DNA of 64,000 nt, from assembly GCF_025698545.1 (NCBI RefSeq), contig NC_068571.1, forward strand, positions 52,423,733 to 52,487,732, given 5' to 3'. The DNA comes from Gossypium raimondii (Eukaryota; Streptophyta; Magnoliopsida; Malvales; Malvaceae). The notes under the pieces are model-generated. The model saw only the letters and a list, made by a program, of their open reading frames with translations. It was not told the origin of the DNA and searched no databases. The position numbers and the translations under genes were made by a program. Each line of letters begins with the position of its first letter. Positions within the stretch are counted from its first letter, which is position 1. This document shows positions 51,487 through 63,088 of the stretch, in pieces.

Positions 51487-54420
51487 CTACACGAGCGGGT
51501 TATCAACTTCACTGTCACTGCTCATATCATCATCAGAGGCACCCGAGTCCGAGCCTGAAACCGAGACCTTCTCTTTAGCTGCTTTAGATTTGCTTGAAAG
51601 ATCATACTTAAAATACTTGATCTTTTCCTTTTCTTCACCCTCACTTCCTTTTCTTTTTTCCCTCGAGTTATCATTTATCAGCCTCATCGATCGGGCGGCA
51701 GCCACATATGCTGCTGTCATAGCTTCATTTTTTTCATCTTCTCTGTCATCAAGGGAAAACAACGGTTCATCATCCTCGAGTTTCTTCTCCTCTACCTTTG
51801 TTACCGATTGCTCATCAACTTCCTTGGAATCGCCGACGAGTAATTTTGCATGGTATTTCAATATGCTATTGCTGAATAGCTTTATCCCTTGTTTCTCAAG
51901 CTTCAATAGCCGCTCTGCACAATGGCAGTTTAGTAACATAAAACTTAAAAGATACAGACAGTTACTCAATATACTAAGAAAAGACTATCGAGTGGTTACT
52001 TACTTATAAGAGCTTTAGGTGAGGATCCACTTACTCCTCCGGCTTTCTCATCTGAGCTGATCAGGGTCGAGATCCATTTGGTTATTTGAGAATGTAAATG
52101 GGAATTCGCAAAGGCACTTGTATAACAAGTAGCTCTTTTTTGATCCCTGTTTTTTCTGTGACAAAGTGGATCGAAGATGAATACGAAAACCAACTTTAGT
52201 TTATGAATTATATAACATCTATTCATACCTGAATAACTCGATGGCCTCAAGCGTGACAACCAATCTTGTCATGGCAATACCTTTTACGTGCTCATTTGAT
52301 AGGTGAACTGTCTTGGACTTGAGGAAAGTGTACTCTACCAAAATAACAGCATCATACAGAATATTTTTCAGCAGATTTCCATCTTCGGGTCCCTGCACCA
52401 CGGAGCGTCTCTTCAGTTCAAATAACCATCAATAAATCAATGCTAATTTAGCATTTGATCTACGAAAAGCTTAATATTGGCAAATGGACCATGAAGGCCC
52501 TTGAACTAAGAATCAGATTGCATTTTGCCCTCTTTACTAAAAAAATGAGCAAATTAGTCCCAGTACATTAGATTAAAGAGCAAACTAATTCTTTCTATTA
52601 AAAATTTCATCCATTCTACAGTTAAAAACTGGCGTCACTGACAGAATAGTCAAACAGTTACACATAGTGTGCCACGTGTATCTCAAGCTGACATACAAGG
52701 AACAATTTTTAACAGTAAAAATTGATGAATTTTTTAACAAAAAGACCAATCTGCTATTTGATCTAGCGTACAGGGACTAACTTGCCATTTTCTGAGTAAA
52801 AGGGGCAAAATGCAATCTGGCTCGCAGTACAAGGGCCTTCATAGTACTTCTACCCTTAATACTCTAAGCATGACATAATAAAACATCATTGAAGGAATCA
52901 ACTGTTTATAATAGAATAGAAGCCAGATACAAGTTAAAGCACATCTTGCACTGGAGCTACAAAGAGGAAAACGAGCACGAAGACTTGGACTGAGCTCAAT
53001 TATCAAGCCACTAATACTTCATTCCCTTTGCTCCCTCGTAACACCCCCATGTTTACTATCTTGCCTATGAAAAGGAAAATTGCTATTCACTTCAACATGG
53101 AATTGACCAATGCTTAGAAATCACGAAAAGACTGGGATCCTGTGTATGTCCACCAAAACATGGAAAGCCAAAAGAGAATAACCGGAAACCACGATCCAAA
53201 GTGGCAGAACCGTTAATGCAGCATAAGCATTTCAATAGTTTAAACATTTGTATGGACAGACAAACACACAATTTACTGTAGAACCACACCATTTACAACC
53301 CATACGAACTCAACTCCCATAAGCATCAACGAGCAGTTTGACGTAAAACACAAAAAACATAGTAAAACAGGAGGAAGAGATATAACGAATTTAAAATAAT
53401 CAAACGCTGCAAACTAACCACCAAGGCAGTCACTGGCAAAGCTGGCTGCAGCAACATCCTCGTAAGCATTTCTGATCAGCATAAAGCGATAATTAGATAG
53501 TAAGTATAGCAAATATTGCTCAAGAGAAAATATACATACATACATACATATATACATACATACTAAGCTACATATATAAGCTTATGATTTAGTCAATGTT
53601 GAACAAATATGGCACAAATAAATAACGTACAGCACTAACCAAAGAAATAAAAGTTGTGAAAGCTGGAAATTGAAGCGACAGCCCAACTTTTTAGCTCTTT
53701 TTCTAACACAATCCCTTCAATCCCAATCCTTAAATCCAAGCAAAGTTTCAACAAAAATGCTTCCACCATAACCACACCAGCCAAGTAATTCACATTAAAC
53801 CCTCTTTCACTAATCATTCCACAAATCTCACTACTCACTAATGGCAAAAAAGATTGTAAATTTACATTTCTATCTATCCAAATAGAAACTAAATCCTCAA
53901 CTGGAATCACCAAATCCATATCAATGTTTTCACTTTCCTCACTAAAACCCTTACAACAACACATGCTTATATACCCAATGATCACTTCAACAAGAGACTT
54001 AATCCTTTTATTCACTTTCCTTGAGTCCTTTCCTAGTACTTCCACAACTAATTTATAAACCTCGAAAACAATTGGTGCAAGCAATGCTATGCTTTTGGAA
54101 GAATTACAGGGACTTGAGCAAGAAGAAACTAGCTGAAAGAGATCATTTATGATTGATAATCGATTCAAAGGATCTCCTTTTTCGAAATTACGGCTTCGAA
54201 ACGACAAAGCAGTGTATACCCAGATTGATTCCAGTGGTGGGTCGAATTTTGCTTGCATTAAACTGTGGAATTTATCAATGAAACCAGAGAAATTTGGGGT
54301 TTTTTTGTGGGTTTCAGCTAAAAGGTCTTCCATGGATTGTTTTAGAGAAAGATGGTAGTTTTCGCCAATTAGGAAACTGGGTTTTGGGGAATTCGTAGAA
54401 GCTTTCATAGATAAAGCCAT
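51487..54420 (-). CDS. Unrecognised plant protein with acidic Ser-rich tail, 525 aa
   Basis: Five exons on the minus strand: 54420-53640, 53471-53419, 52392-52229, 52155-52004 and 51914-51487 (1578 nt). All junctions keep one open frame, including FG|EMLTRMLL, ALV|GPEDGN, LFR|KNRDQK and ALI|KRLLKLEK. The first ~430 residues look mostly alpha-helical, with repeated Leu/Val/Ile-rich helices (for example LLAPIVFEVYKLVVEVLG and YLAGVVMVEAFLLKLCLDL) as in HEAT/ARM-like solenoids. No transmembrane topology is convincing. The last ~110 residues are highly charged: VEEKKLEDDEPLFSLDD, a basic EKRKG stretch, then SGSDSGASDDDMSSDSE, typical of nuclear or nucleolar tails with casein kinase 2 sites. I do not recognise the family. 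A nuclear scaffold role is inference from composition only. Confidence 0.75.
52479..52854. mobile_element. Intronic MULE-type MITE, copy C (525-aa gene)
   Basis: This is the most complete copy of the family. The flanks CTTAATATT (52470-52478) and CTTAATACT (52855-52863) match at 8 of 9. Both arms carry ATTAGATCAAAGAGCAAACT-type and GGGGCAAAATGCAATCTGG-type text in inverse order, with a central ACACATAGTGTGCCACGTGT. It sits in intron 2 (52393-53418) of the 525-aa gene. Confidence 0.75.
53530..53566 (+). repeat. ATAC/ACAT tetranucleotide microsatellite
   Basis: A run of CATA units (ACATACATACATACATATATACATACATAC, slightly broken) lies in intron 1 of the minus-strand 525-aa gene (53472-53639). 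It is a simple repeat that would vary in length between accessions. Confidence 0.75.
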
Positions 54421-54669
54421 GGCGTCAGCTAAAAATAACTAAAAATTGTGGAATTTAGAGTTACGATGTTGAGAAGAAAGGTTTCAAGAGCTAAACCCTA
54501 ATTGTCCTAAAAGATTTTAGTGAAGAGAATGTCAATTTAGGGTTTTAGAGGGGACCGGGGTTTCGGTTTTGGGCTTTCAGATACCATCCAGTTTCATTGT
54601 CTCCGGTTCATACAGTTCTTTCATAAATCTGCCACATAAGCAAAAACCAGTTGAGCTACTGGTTCGTAA

Positions 54670-54842
54670 ATCCGACCTATAAGAATTAATTTTTAACAAT
54701 AAAAATGTTAAAATTTTAATAGAAGAACTAATTGGTTATTTGATTTAACATATAAGGATTAATTTACTCACTTTTTTTAATAAAATGGGCAAAATGCAAT
54801 TCCTCTCCTAATACAAAGGTCTCGATAGTACTTTTACGGGCA
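54670..54842. mobile_element. MULE-type MITE, partial copy D
   Basis: One arm only: AATTTTTAACAATAAAAATG..., ATTTGATTTAACATATAAGG, then ATGGGCAAAATGCAATTCCT and GATAGTACTTTTAC. The order matches the right arms of the complete copies. It lies about 250 bases upstream of the start codon of the 525-aa gene, in its likely promoter region. Confidence 0.6.
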
Positions 54843-54922
54843 AAATCTTGTGTGTATGCAAAATTTAATCTAACTAATCTAAATATAAATCCAACTTGAT
54901 ACGATTTAATCATAAAAAAGGT

Positions 54923-55463
54923 TTGTTTATACCCCTAGAACTTGGACATGTGTCAACACAACGAGGTATAAAAATAAACTTATTGTAATTGGGTCTCCCT
55001 TACTCGGACATCTTTTCAAGCTAGACCGCTTGCTCTCTCCACCTAACCCTCCACGTGCTCTCAGGTAAGAACTCATACTGCTTACTCCTCCTCGAGGGTC
55101 CATCCACTCTAATGATAAGGCCACCCACTCAACAGGTTACCTTATCAAACACCTGCTTTTTAGGTGCGAACACTTCTCTAAGTGTGAAAATACCAACCTC
55201 GTATTATTTGGGACCACTACATCTGCACTTCTCGCCCACTGTAACGACTCCTACTATAAAATACCCTCTCATTGGATGGAGAAAAGATTGAAACATTTTC
55301 TCCTCTAATCACCCCTCAAGCCCCTACCTACTCCAATATGAGCTTGTCCTCTTGTCCATTTCCAACTCTTCGTCTTTTTTGGTGAACCAGGCTTCTTAAC
55401 ATCACCTCATACTCTTCCTTCTGTTCTTCTTATCTCTTCCATTGTACATTATTATATCAACAA
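54923..55463 (+). mobile_element. LTR-like block related to the solo LTR at 46.2 kb
   Basis: It starts TTGTTTATACCCC (compare TTGTTATACCCC at 46247) and ends ATATCAACAA. Inside is a promoter-like CTATAAAATACCCTCTCATT near 55254, followed by a C/T-rich leader containing CTTCTTATCTCTTCC. This is the same layout as the block 46247-46813. I could not see matching target duplications, so it may be older or truncated. No internal retrotransposon domain adjoins it. Confidence 0.5.
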
Positions 55464-55909
55464 TGTCAATAACCTAAACTCGAAATGAACATAATTTAAA
55501 ACTACACAAACCTCAAATAATTCAACCATGAAATAATTTAAATAAATAACTCAAAATAATAAGAAAATGAAAAATCGAAAAATAAAAAAATTTAAATAAC
55601 TTCAACTCAAAATAAATAATATCAACCTAAAATAATTATTTTGAAAGAAAAAAAAAAACACTCAACGTAATAAGTACGGCTTTGGTAAACCAGAAAAATA
55701 TAAGTCAGCCATTAATTAAAATTAAATCACAGACACACACACGCAAAAAAAGAAAAAATAGAACTACGTGTTTTCTCAAATTCTATTGGTCCAAAAAAGT
55801 GGACCCCATTCTTTAAACCCTCAATTCAACCAATCAAATTCATCGAGACACGTATCAGTTCTTTTATCATATAATAATATTATTATCAATTTATTATCAA
55901 TTATTATTA

Positions 55910-56180
55910 GATTAAACTACCTAATTGGTCGCCCAACTATTAGGGTGCTTTCATTTTAGTCCTTTTTTTGAGTGACCAAAATGAATTAGAAGTTGGATGA
56001 CCAAAATGGAAGTCTGAACATGATGTTGCTTGTACAAGTTAAATTTCATTATAGATTTAATGCTTGGGGGTTAAAATGAAAGCGCACTAAAAGTTAAGTG
56101 ACTAAATTGTAAGGATTTCATTTTAGGTAACTAAAATGAAAGTATTACAAAATTTAGGTGACCAACTAAGAGAATTTACC
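55910..56180. mobile_element. MITE in the promoter of the saposin-domain gene
   Basis: The left arm (ACTACCTAATTGGTCGCCCA, then GTGCTTTCATTTTAGTCC) pairs with the inverse right arm (GGGTAAATTCTCTTAGTTGG, then AATACTTTCATTTTAGTT). The middle also pairs (GTGACCAAAATGAATTAG and AGTGACTAAATTG-type text). A partial relative lies at 59672-59815. It ends about 140 bases before the ATG at 56322. Confidence 0.6.
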
Positions 56181-56321
56181 CTTCCTATTATTTTTCACAA
56201 CACTTTGAAGTGGACTTCGAGCCTTCTTCGATCATTTTCCATAAAAAAGAGATCTTTTTATAAGAACTCTTCCAAGGATTATTTCGTTATTATTATTTCT
56301 ACAATCTAAAGAGACAGAGCA

Positions 56322-58878
56322 ATGGGAAAAACAGAGCAAAATTCAGTTCTTTTAGTCCCAATTTTCTTCTTTTTATTGACAATATCATTGCCTGTCTCTG
56401 TTTATGCCAAGAAACCAGTGGCGATTCCTCGAAAAGAAGACATTCCTTATATTAAATGTCAAGTTTGTGAGAAGATAGCATCACAGTTGGTTCAACAAGT
56501 TCAATCGAAACAAACCCAGATCTCTCCCAAGAAGGTATTTTTATAATCTGGGTTTTCTTTGGTTTTTCTTTAAATTTTACTTTCATGGAATTCTGATTTG
56601 ATTTTTTTTGGGGGGGGGGGTTTGATGGGGTTTTAGATCTCAGAATATCAAATCATTGAGATTGCGGAGAATGTTTGCAATTTGAAGAAAGAAGAAGCTG
56701 ATTGGATTTTGAAGATTGATATAGTTGAACAAGGGGATAAATTAGAGGTAAATTGAATTATAATTGTTCTTGATTTTTTGTAAGTTTTTGTGCTTTGTTT
56801 GATAGGATATTTGTAATTAAAAAATTGAATCCAAATGCACTTAATTTATTATCAAATGCATATTGATTTAGATATTTATTCCCATTAATGGCAAATAGGT
56901 GTATCATTTCAATTAATCCTAGGGTTCATATTTGTTAAAATTTTAGTTACTATTAGGTATGCTTATTGGGTGCATAATGAATTTGCTTATGCTTTCATGG
57001 ATGTATTGATGGCAAATTTTGATGGAAAATCTGTTAAGTGATTATAAGTGTAGTGACTTGTTGAGGATTGCTGATTCTATCAATAGAAGTCTGCGAAATA
57101 CCGTCCTTATCTATCAATGCCTTATAACCTTATAGTTTCAAATCCCTCTATGGTCATGGTGGGTGGGTTATGGTAAAGTTGAGAGTCAAAACCTGTAGGG
57201 ATAAATTTGGATGAGTGAGGGTCAGCTGACTCTCGACAGATAATACTTTACAGACTTCTTTGAATGGAGCCGAGTTTCAGTATAGCTGACTGGCGGTAAA
57301 AGTATCTTAGAGGCCTCTGTACTAGGAGTCAAATTGCATTTTGTCTTTTTACTAAAAAATGAGCAGACTAATCTTTGTACATTAGATCAAAGAGCAAACT
57401 AGTCCTTTATGTTAAAAATTTCATCCATTTTTACTGCTAAAAATTGGTTTGGCTAACAGAATAATTAGACAATTACACGTGGTGTGCTACGTGTACTTCG
57501 TTTTGACATATAGAGACCAATTTCTAATGGTAGGATTCATTTGCCCATTTTTTGAATAGAGGGGACAAAATGTAATCTAACTCTTAGTGCAAGGGCCTCC
57601 ATGGTACTTCTACTGCTGACTGATATTTTTGACCATTAATCTTATTATGCTAACTCATGAAATTTTCATCTATTTGCAGCTAGTGGAACAAAATGCTGAA
57701 GGGATTTGCAATACAGAGTGTAAGACAATTGAGAGAACTTGTCAAGAGGTTAGATTATTAATTAACATAAAATGAATTGTTCTTTTGTAATAAAAAGTTT
57801 TAGCTTCGGATCGTGAACTTGTTGGTTTTTCGTTTTAACATTTGTGTTACGAGACTGTTGTTAGGCATGGCTGCTTATGTTTCTTTTCAGGTTATGGGGT
57901 ATTCTGATACTGATGTTGCTGAATATATATACACGTCGAAACCTGATGTTGAGTCATTGACGAATTATCTGTGTAAAGACTTAACTAAGGCATGCAAAAC
58001 CAAGCCTCCCCCACTACCAAAGGTATCTCAATGCTTTCATGATTCTGTATCTGTAATCCTTTGATTGATTTCATTTACTTCCTTCTGTTCTTTCAGTTTA
58101 GTACAAAAAGAATAGGATTGTCGCTTTAGTCCATTTGTCTAATTTGGGTCGTATGAATCTAATTCTTCTGTCTACTGCCTCATTTCATTTGTTTGCTTTC
58201 TTGGTAATATGCTTTGAATGAAGCAGCCCGACTTCTTGTACATCACGATGGTTATTTAAACGAGCTTGTTGTTATAATGTTGGATGACAAGCTAAACTGA
58301 TCAAGCTGCTTTGTTGTCGATGATTTGTGCAGGATAGGACTCCGGGAGAACCTTTTGTACCGAAACCAACTAAAGAGGCTGAAATGGAAAAGATGTTACG
58401 ATCCATGGAGGTACGAAAGATTCATGGCTAAATAGCATGCTGTTCATACTATGTTAATATTTGATCTCATTTTAATTGTTTAACTTTATTACGATTCAGG
58501 GTATGCCAGGAGCACCCAACATGCAAATGTATTCAAGGGAGGAGCTAATGAACATGAAGAATTTCGGTGGAGATGCCGACGATGATGAAGATGAAGACGA
58601 GGACCAATTTCCATCGAATTTGGTACTTATCGAAAAACCCCGAAACAGATTTGAAGTTTCAATGTGATTCTTATTTCGGTTCTTTTTTTTTTCTGCAGGG
58701 AAAAGTGTTGAGAGACAAAGAAAGTAAACAAACCGATTGGAAACAAAAGATCATCAAAGGTGTAAAAGATGCAGGTGAAACATTGAAGAGACATGCAACT
58801 AAGGTGTCTTTTAGGGTACAAAAATGGTGGAAAGGATTTAAAGCTGCTCAATCAAAGTCCGGTAAGACAGAACTTTAA
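56322..58878 (+). CDS. Saposin-B-domain secretory protein, 301 aa, ending KTEL
   Basis: Seven exons: 56322-56534, 56637-56747, 57680-57748, 57891-58022, 58333-58410, 58500-58622 and 58699-58878 (906 nt). Residues 6-29 form a signal peptide (VLLVPIFFFLLTISLPVSVYA). A saposin-B-type domain follows with paired cysteines: IKCQVCEKIASQLVQQV, NVCNLKKEEADWIL, GICNTECKTIERTC and LCKDLTKAC. Then come a proline-rich linker (KTKPPPLPK), a Met-rich segment (MEKMLRSMEGMPGAPNMQM), an acidic run (DADDDEDEDEDQ) and a basic amphipathic tail (WKQKIIKGVKDAGETLKRHA). The C-terminus GKTEL resembles a KDEL-type ER-retrieval signal. Similar plant saposin-B proteins are annotated without known function. ER-lumen residence is inference from the signal peptide and tail; canopy-like folding helpers have similar layout. 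Confidence 0.85.
57294..57614. mobile_element. Intronic MULE-type MITE, copy E (saposin gene intron 2)
   Basis: The ends are CGGTAAAAGTAT and GGTACTTCTACT. The flanks GCTGACTGG (57285-57293) and GCTGACTGA (57615-57623) match at 8 of 9. The arms share GTACATTAGATCAAAGAGC, GTTTGGCTAACAGAATAATT and GGGGACAAAATGTAATCTAA with the other copies. It lies in the intron 56748-57679. Confidence 0.75.
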
Positions 58879-61800
58879 GACACCAACAAAATCGTGAGTT
58901 CAAGGAATACGAGTTGTTAGCATGTTCTGTTTTCGTGTTTTCTTCCATTGCATTAATATGTTCGGAAGAATTTGATTACGTAGAAAGTCGAGTTCGAGGA
59001 AGGTTTACGAGTGTCTTTCCCCGTATTTTGGGAAGTTTTGATGATTTCATTTCATCCATTAGAACTCTGTGTTTAACTAGTGTCACCAAGTAGCAAAACT
59101 TCTTTTTTTGCTGATTATAAATACACAATCTGTTGGAACTCTTTTGTGCTTCGATCAACTTGATTACGTTGCCTTTACCTGATGGACACCACCACCACGG
59201 AATTCATAGTTTCTTTGTTCACTCTTAACCACGATTATCATGAAGTTCTTTATACTACGAGTTTCACTAAAAAAAGGTAAATCAGTCTTTGCATATTTGA
59301 TTAAAGAGTAAATTGGTCATTGTGTTAAAAATTTCATTAATATCTATTGTTAAAAATTTATCATTGTACGTTAACATGAGATACACGTGTTATGCCACAT
59401 GTTACAATCTAGTTATTTCGTCAGTCATATACACTTTAATTTGCTAATTGTTTAGGTAAAGAAAATAATATACAATATGATTCTTAATACACAAATTTCT
59501 GGATCTTCATGATACTTATTTCTCTTTAACCCCATATTATAAATGGATTCAGCAAGTGCCCGAGCATGCATGCATTACAGTACTACATCTATTTGCAAAA
59601 TGCTGCTTAAGTGCTCAGCGATGAATGAAATTGATATATATACAGGGTTTAAAGCGTAAATGGAAATTGGTCAAAATTTGCTATTAATCCTTGTCACTAA
59701 AATGAAAGCACCTAAAAATTAAGGTGGCTAAATCACAAAGATCGTTGAGTGGTTAAATTGTAAAAATTTCATTTTAAATAACCAAAACGAAAGTACTCTA
59801 AAATTTGGGTGACCGCAAAAAAATATGATATAATTATGAGCCAATTTCATAACGAAGCCCAATTGGAAAATTGGATGAAAGCCCATAATATGGGGCATTA
59901 TTTGTTTATTTTTTCTTTTCAAATTAAAAAAAAAAGGTGCAAAACGGCTTCGTTTCAATATTACTCTTCCTTTTGGACCATTTTGTTTTTCTAGTATAAT
60001 ATATAATATGAATTTATTTATTTATGTCCTCATAAAATATTTTAAATTTTCTAAAAACAATTTAGAACAATTTAACACGTAAGTAATAATGGTTGGATTA
60101 ATAAACTTAACGAAATATTCTTTTATAAGGGTAAGAATATTTAGTGTCAATAAAAATATTTTAACAAAAACCCTTTCACATTGCATGAAGCTCAATTGAC
60201 CCCAAAAGTTATTAATATAATGCAATGTCATCAAAATTGTATGATTGGATTATAAACATGAAGGGCCACTAAACATCCTCAAATTCTCATCTATATTTTA
60301 GCTTACTCCCAAAATTTCCCTAACCAATCCTCAAGCATATCATGTCATTTCAATAGTTAGTCATTAAATTCTAGTTTGAATTTAATGTCAAATATATTTA
60401 AAATATTTGAATTAAATTTTAAATATATGTATATTTACCACATGAATAACTCGAATATCAATAAAATTTAAGAACTTATTTCCTTTTTAATACACTAGAT
60501 CTCATCTATTCGATGCAGTAAGTATACATATTTATAATTTTATCTGCATGTTTATAATTTAAGCCATGTTAGAGTTTACAATATAAAATTAACAAAATAT
60601 CGAGATTATTGTTAATTAGGAAGAAATAGAAGTCAAAAACCAAAAAGAAATTAATTAATTTAAAAATGTAACCAAAATAAATCTAAATATGCAAAGCTGT
60701 TAGGAAACTAGAATATAAAATTAGGGTTAAGAATCTAATTAATGTGATTTAAGATTTTGATATGAAATCTTCAAAAGATTTAGCAATAAAAATTAAGGGA
60801 ATATGCAGGCTGAGATTGTATTAAATTAATTTACTCAAAATTAAAATACTATCAAATTGATGAATATGCATGATAATATCAAATGAAAATCTCAAAGATT
60901 AAAAAAATGTTACTTTTGGCACCACAGAAATATGCAAAACATTGAACCATTTTTATTTTATTGTCAACATTTTGATGCTTTGACTAAATTAGGGCACTAA
61001 AGACATTATGGATTTTGATTTCTAGACAAAAGGTCAAAGATTTATGGAGTTTGTCTTTAATTTGTTGGCTTTGAACTTTTCTTCATGATGATTATTATTT
61101 TGGAGTTGTTAGATATTGATTCAAAATTTAATGGTATAATGATGAATTTAGTTTTTAATGTGTTTATATTTTATCATTCTAGTTTTAATTTTTTTTGGGA
61201 TTATTTTGACCTTCAACTTTTAAAATTAGTCAAATTGATTAATGAATTATTAAAATTTTAGCGGCAAATGTGGCACCTTACATGATAATCCATATGCACT
61301 TCATTGTTAATATAGATAATTTTAAAATTTTCTAAAATATTAAATATTTTTATAAAATACATACGGATTCTCATGCAAGTTATCACATTAATGACATTAA
61401 AATTTTAATAGTTCAATAAGTTTTGTCATCCAACAAAAAGTAATTTGCCTCAAATTTGAAGGTTGAGTGCCAAAATGATCCAAAAAAAGAAAGAAAGAAA
61501 TAATTAGAACCAAAATGACAAAATGGATGAACATTGAGGCTCAAAGGTATTTTGAACTTTTTGTGATCTCTATGTTTATCGGGTGTTCTAAACTTTTTTA
61601 CAATTTCTATGTTTATAACATATATTTTTCTCATCTAGGATGTAGGCCGATAAAACAAAACCACATTAAACATTATATAGATGGTATATATGAATATATT
61701 GTAAAGAAATGAGTAAGATTTTTATAATCGGACTGGTAGTTAAACTAATCAGGTTATCGATTTATCGGTCCAATTGATTCATAAAAATTTTCAGATTAAC

Positions 61801-62800
61801 CGGTTCAATATCTTTTTCTAGACTGATATTCTAATCAATTTTTGATCCGATCGAGGTGTGTGCATAAAATAAAAAATGTTGCTTGGATATGGTAGACATG
61901 AATGGGATCGATTTGGGATAGTAGGTAAGGGAATTCCATGGTGTTGAAGAAGGACACGAATTTTGGTTAAGGAATTCAAAAGCATAGCTGCTGGATTCCT
62001 GGACTTTGTCTCGTAATCTTATTTTATGCATGCTTGTTCTACATATATTTATTCTATATATATATATGTGGGAATCAATTTATGTTTTTTTTTTTTTCTT
62101 CTAAGTTTGTCTGGTGATGACAGAAGCCATGCACTCCCCAGCTGGTTAATATTCCATGTTAAAATCACTTCCTTGAAATGCTATTGTGAAAGTCAATCAA
62201 TAACTTTTCTATATATTGACTTGCCAATGGGTGGTAGCCAGCTTTTGCATGTAATTAGTCGTAGGCAATGTTCTCAAATTATCAACTTTTAGTTCAATCT
62301 TTCAATTATTATAAAATTAAAAATAAAAAAATTCATTTTATACTTTATAACAGTAAAATTAAATATTTAAATTAACTTAAATCTAGTTCAAATAATTTCT
62401 TAATTGGTTTATTATCTAATTCGACAGGGTAAACTGATATTGCACCAGTTTAATTTTTTTAATTTTATGATATTAATTGAACTGATTGGATCATTAATTT
62501 TTAGTTCAACTGATCGGTCTGATTAAATATTCTCAACCTTATTTAAAGCCATTGCCTTTTGCTATTGGACGTATGAATCTATTAAGCTCGTTTCCAGTTG
62601 CATAGGCTTAAAATTAATATATTCTGATTGCTACTTAATACGTCATGAAATGGATGGAAATAGAGGGCTTAGCCACCGTTACAGGAAAAGCAAATGGAGA
62701 GCTTTGTATGGAAAATGATCGTGTGTATATATGACCTTCCTTGCTTGCTGATTACTGACAATGGGACATAATTCTGAAGGAAATTTGAAGACTTCTGTGA
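58879..62800. other. 3' flank of the saposin gene and gene-free AT-rich DNA
   Basis: After about 280 bases of likely 3' UTR there is no further exon. A partial copy of the intronic MITE family lies at 59265-59435, and a partial copy of the promoter MITE at 59672-59815. From 60.0 to 62.8 kb I see only AT-rich DNA with short AT and poly-T runs (for example 62055-62065 and 62084-62098). The short frames there look random. Confidence 0.5.
59265..59435. mobile_element. MULE-type MITE, partial copy F
   Basis: About half of the family consensus is recognisable: TTTGATTAAAGAGTAAATTGG, GTTAAAAATTTCATTAATAT, then TGAGATACACGTGTTATGCC and TAGTTATTTCGTCAGTCA. The left end runs into unrelated sequence and the right arm is missing. 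It is about 390 bases downstream of the saposin-gene stop codon. Confidence 0.55.
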
Positions 62801-62884
62801 TAACCCTTCGTATAGCCCCTGCTCAAAGTTCTATATATCAAGACACCTCAAACAAATAGGCAAACAAAAACGATGACTAAGAAT

Positions 62885-63088
62885 ATTTTGGTAGCACTTA
62901 AAAATAAAGTGGATGACACCAAGGGAGCATGGATAAAAGAACTCCTTGGTATACTCTAGGCCCTAAGAACAACTTCTCATATTGGCACTAGGGAAACTCC
63001 GTTTAATCCTGGCTCCGAGGCTATTGCAACCGAAACCTCGCTAGTAGCTAACAACTCGCCAACTATTAATCTCGTAGATAAATACATG
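62885..63088 (+). pseudogene. Ty3/gypsy integrase relic
   Basis: The frame starting at 62885 reads ILVALKNKVDDTKGAWIKEL, then LGIL, a stop, ALRTTSHIGTRETPFNPGSE and AIATETS. This follows the end of the gypsy integrase core (…KGxWxxEL..VLWAYRTTPRTSTGETPF..YGSEAV…). The stop at 62957-62959 is TAG where the family has the Trp of LWA, a single-base change. The catalytic core upstream is missing. Downstream (63140-63420) a CTATAAATACTC and a C/T-rich leader could be the matching 3' LTR, but its ends are unclear. Confidence 0.65.

Noticed and set aside
62026-62292. 88-residue frame
   Set aside because: It runs through AT and poly-T tracts (YIYSIYIY, FFFFLL) and shows no recognisable family or exon structure.
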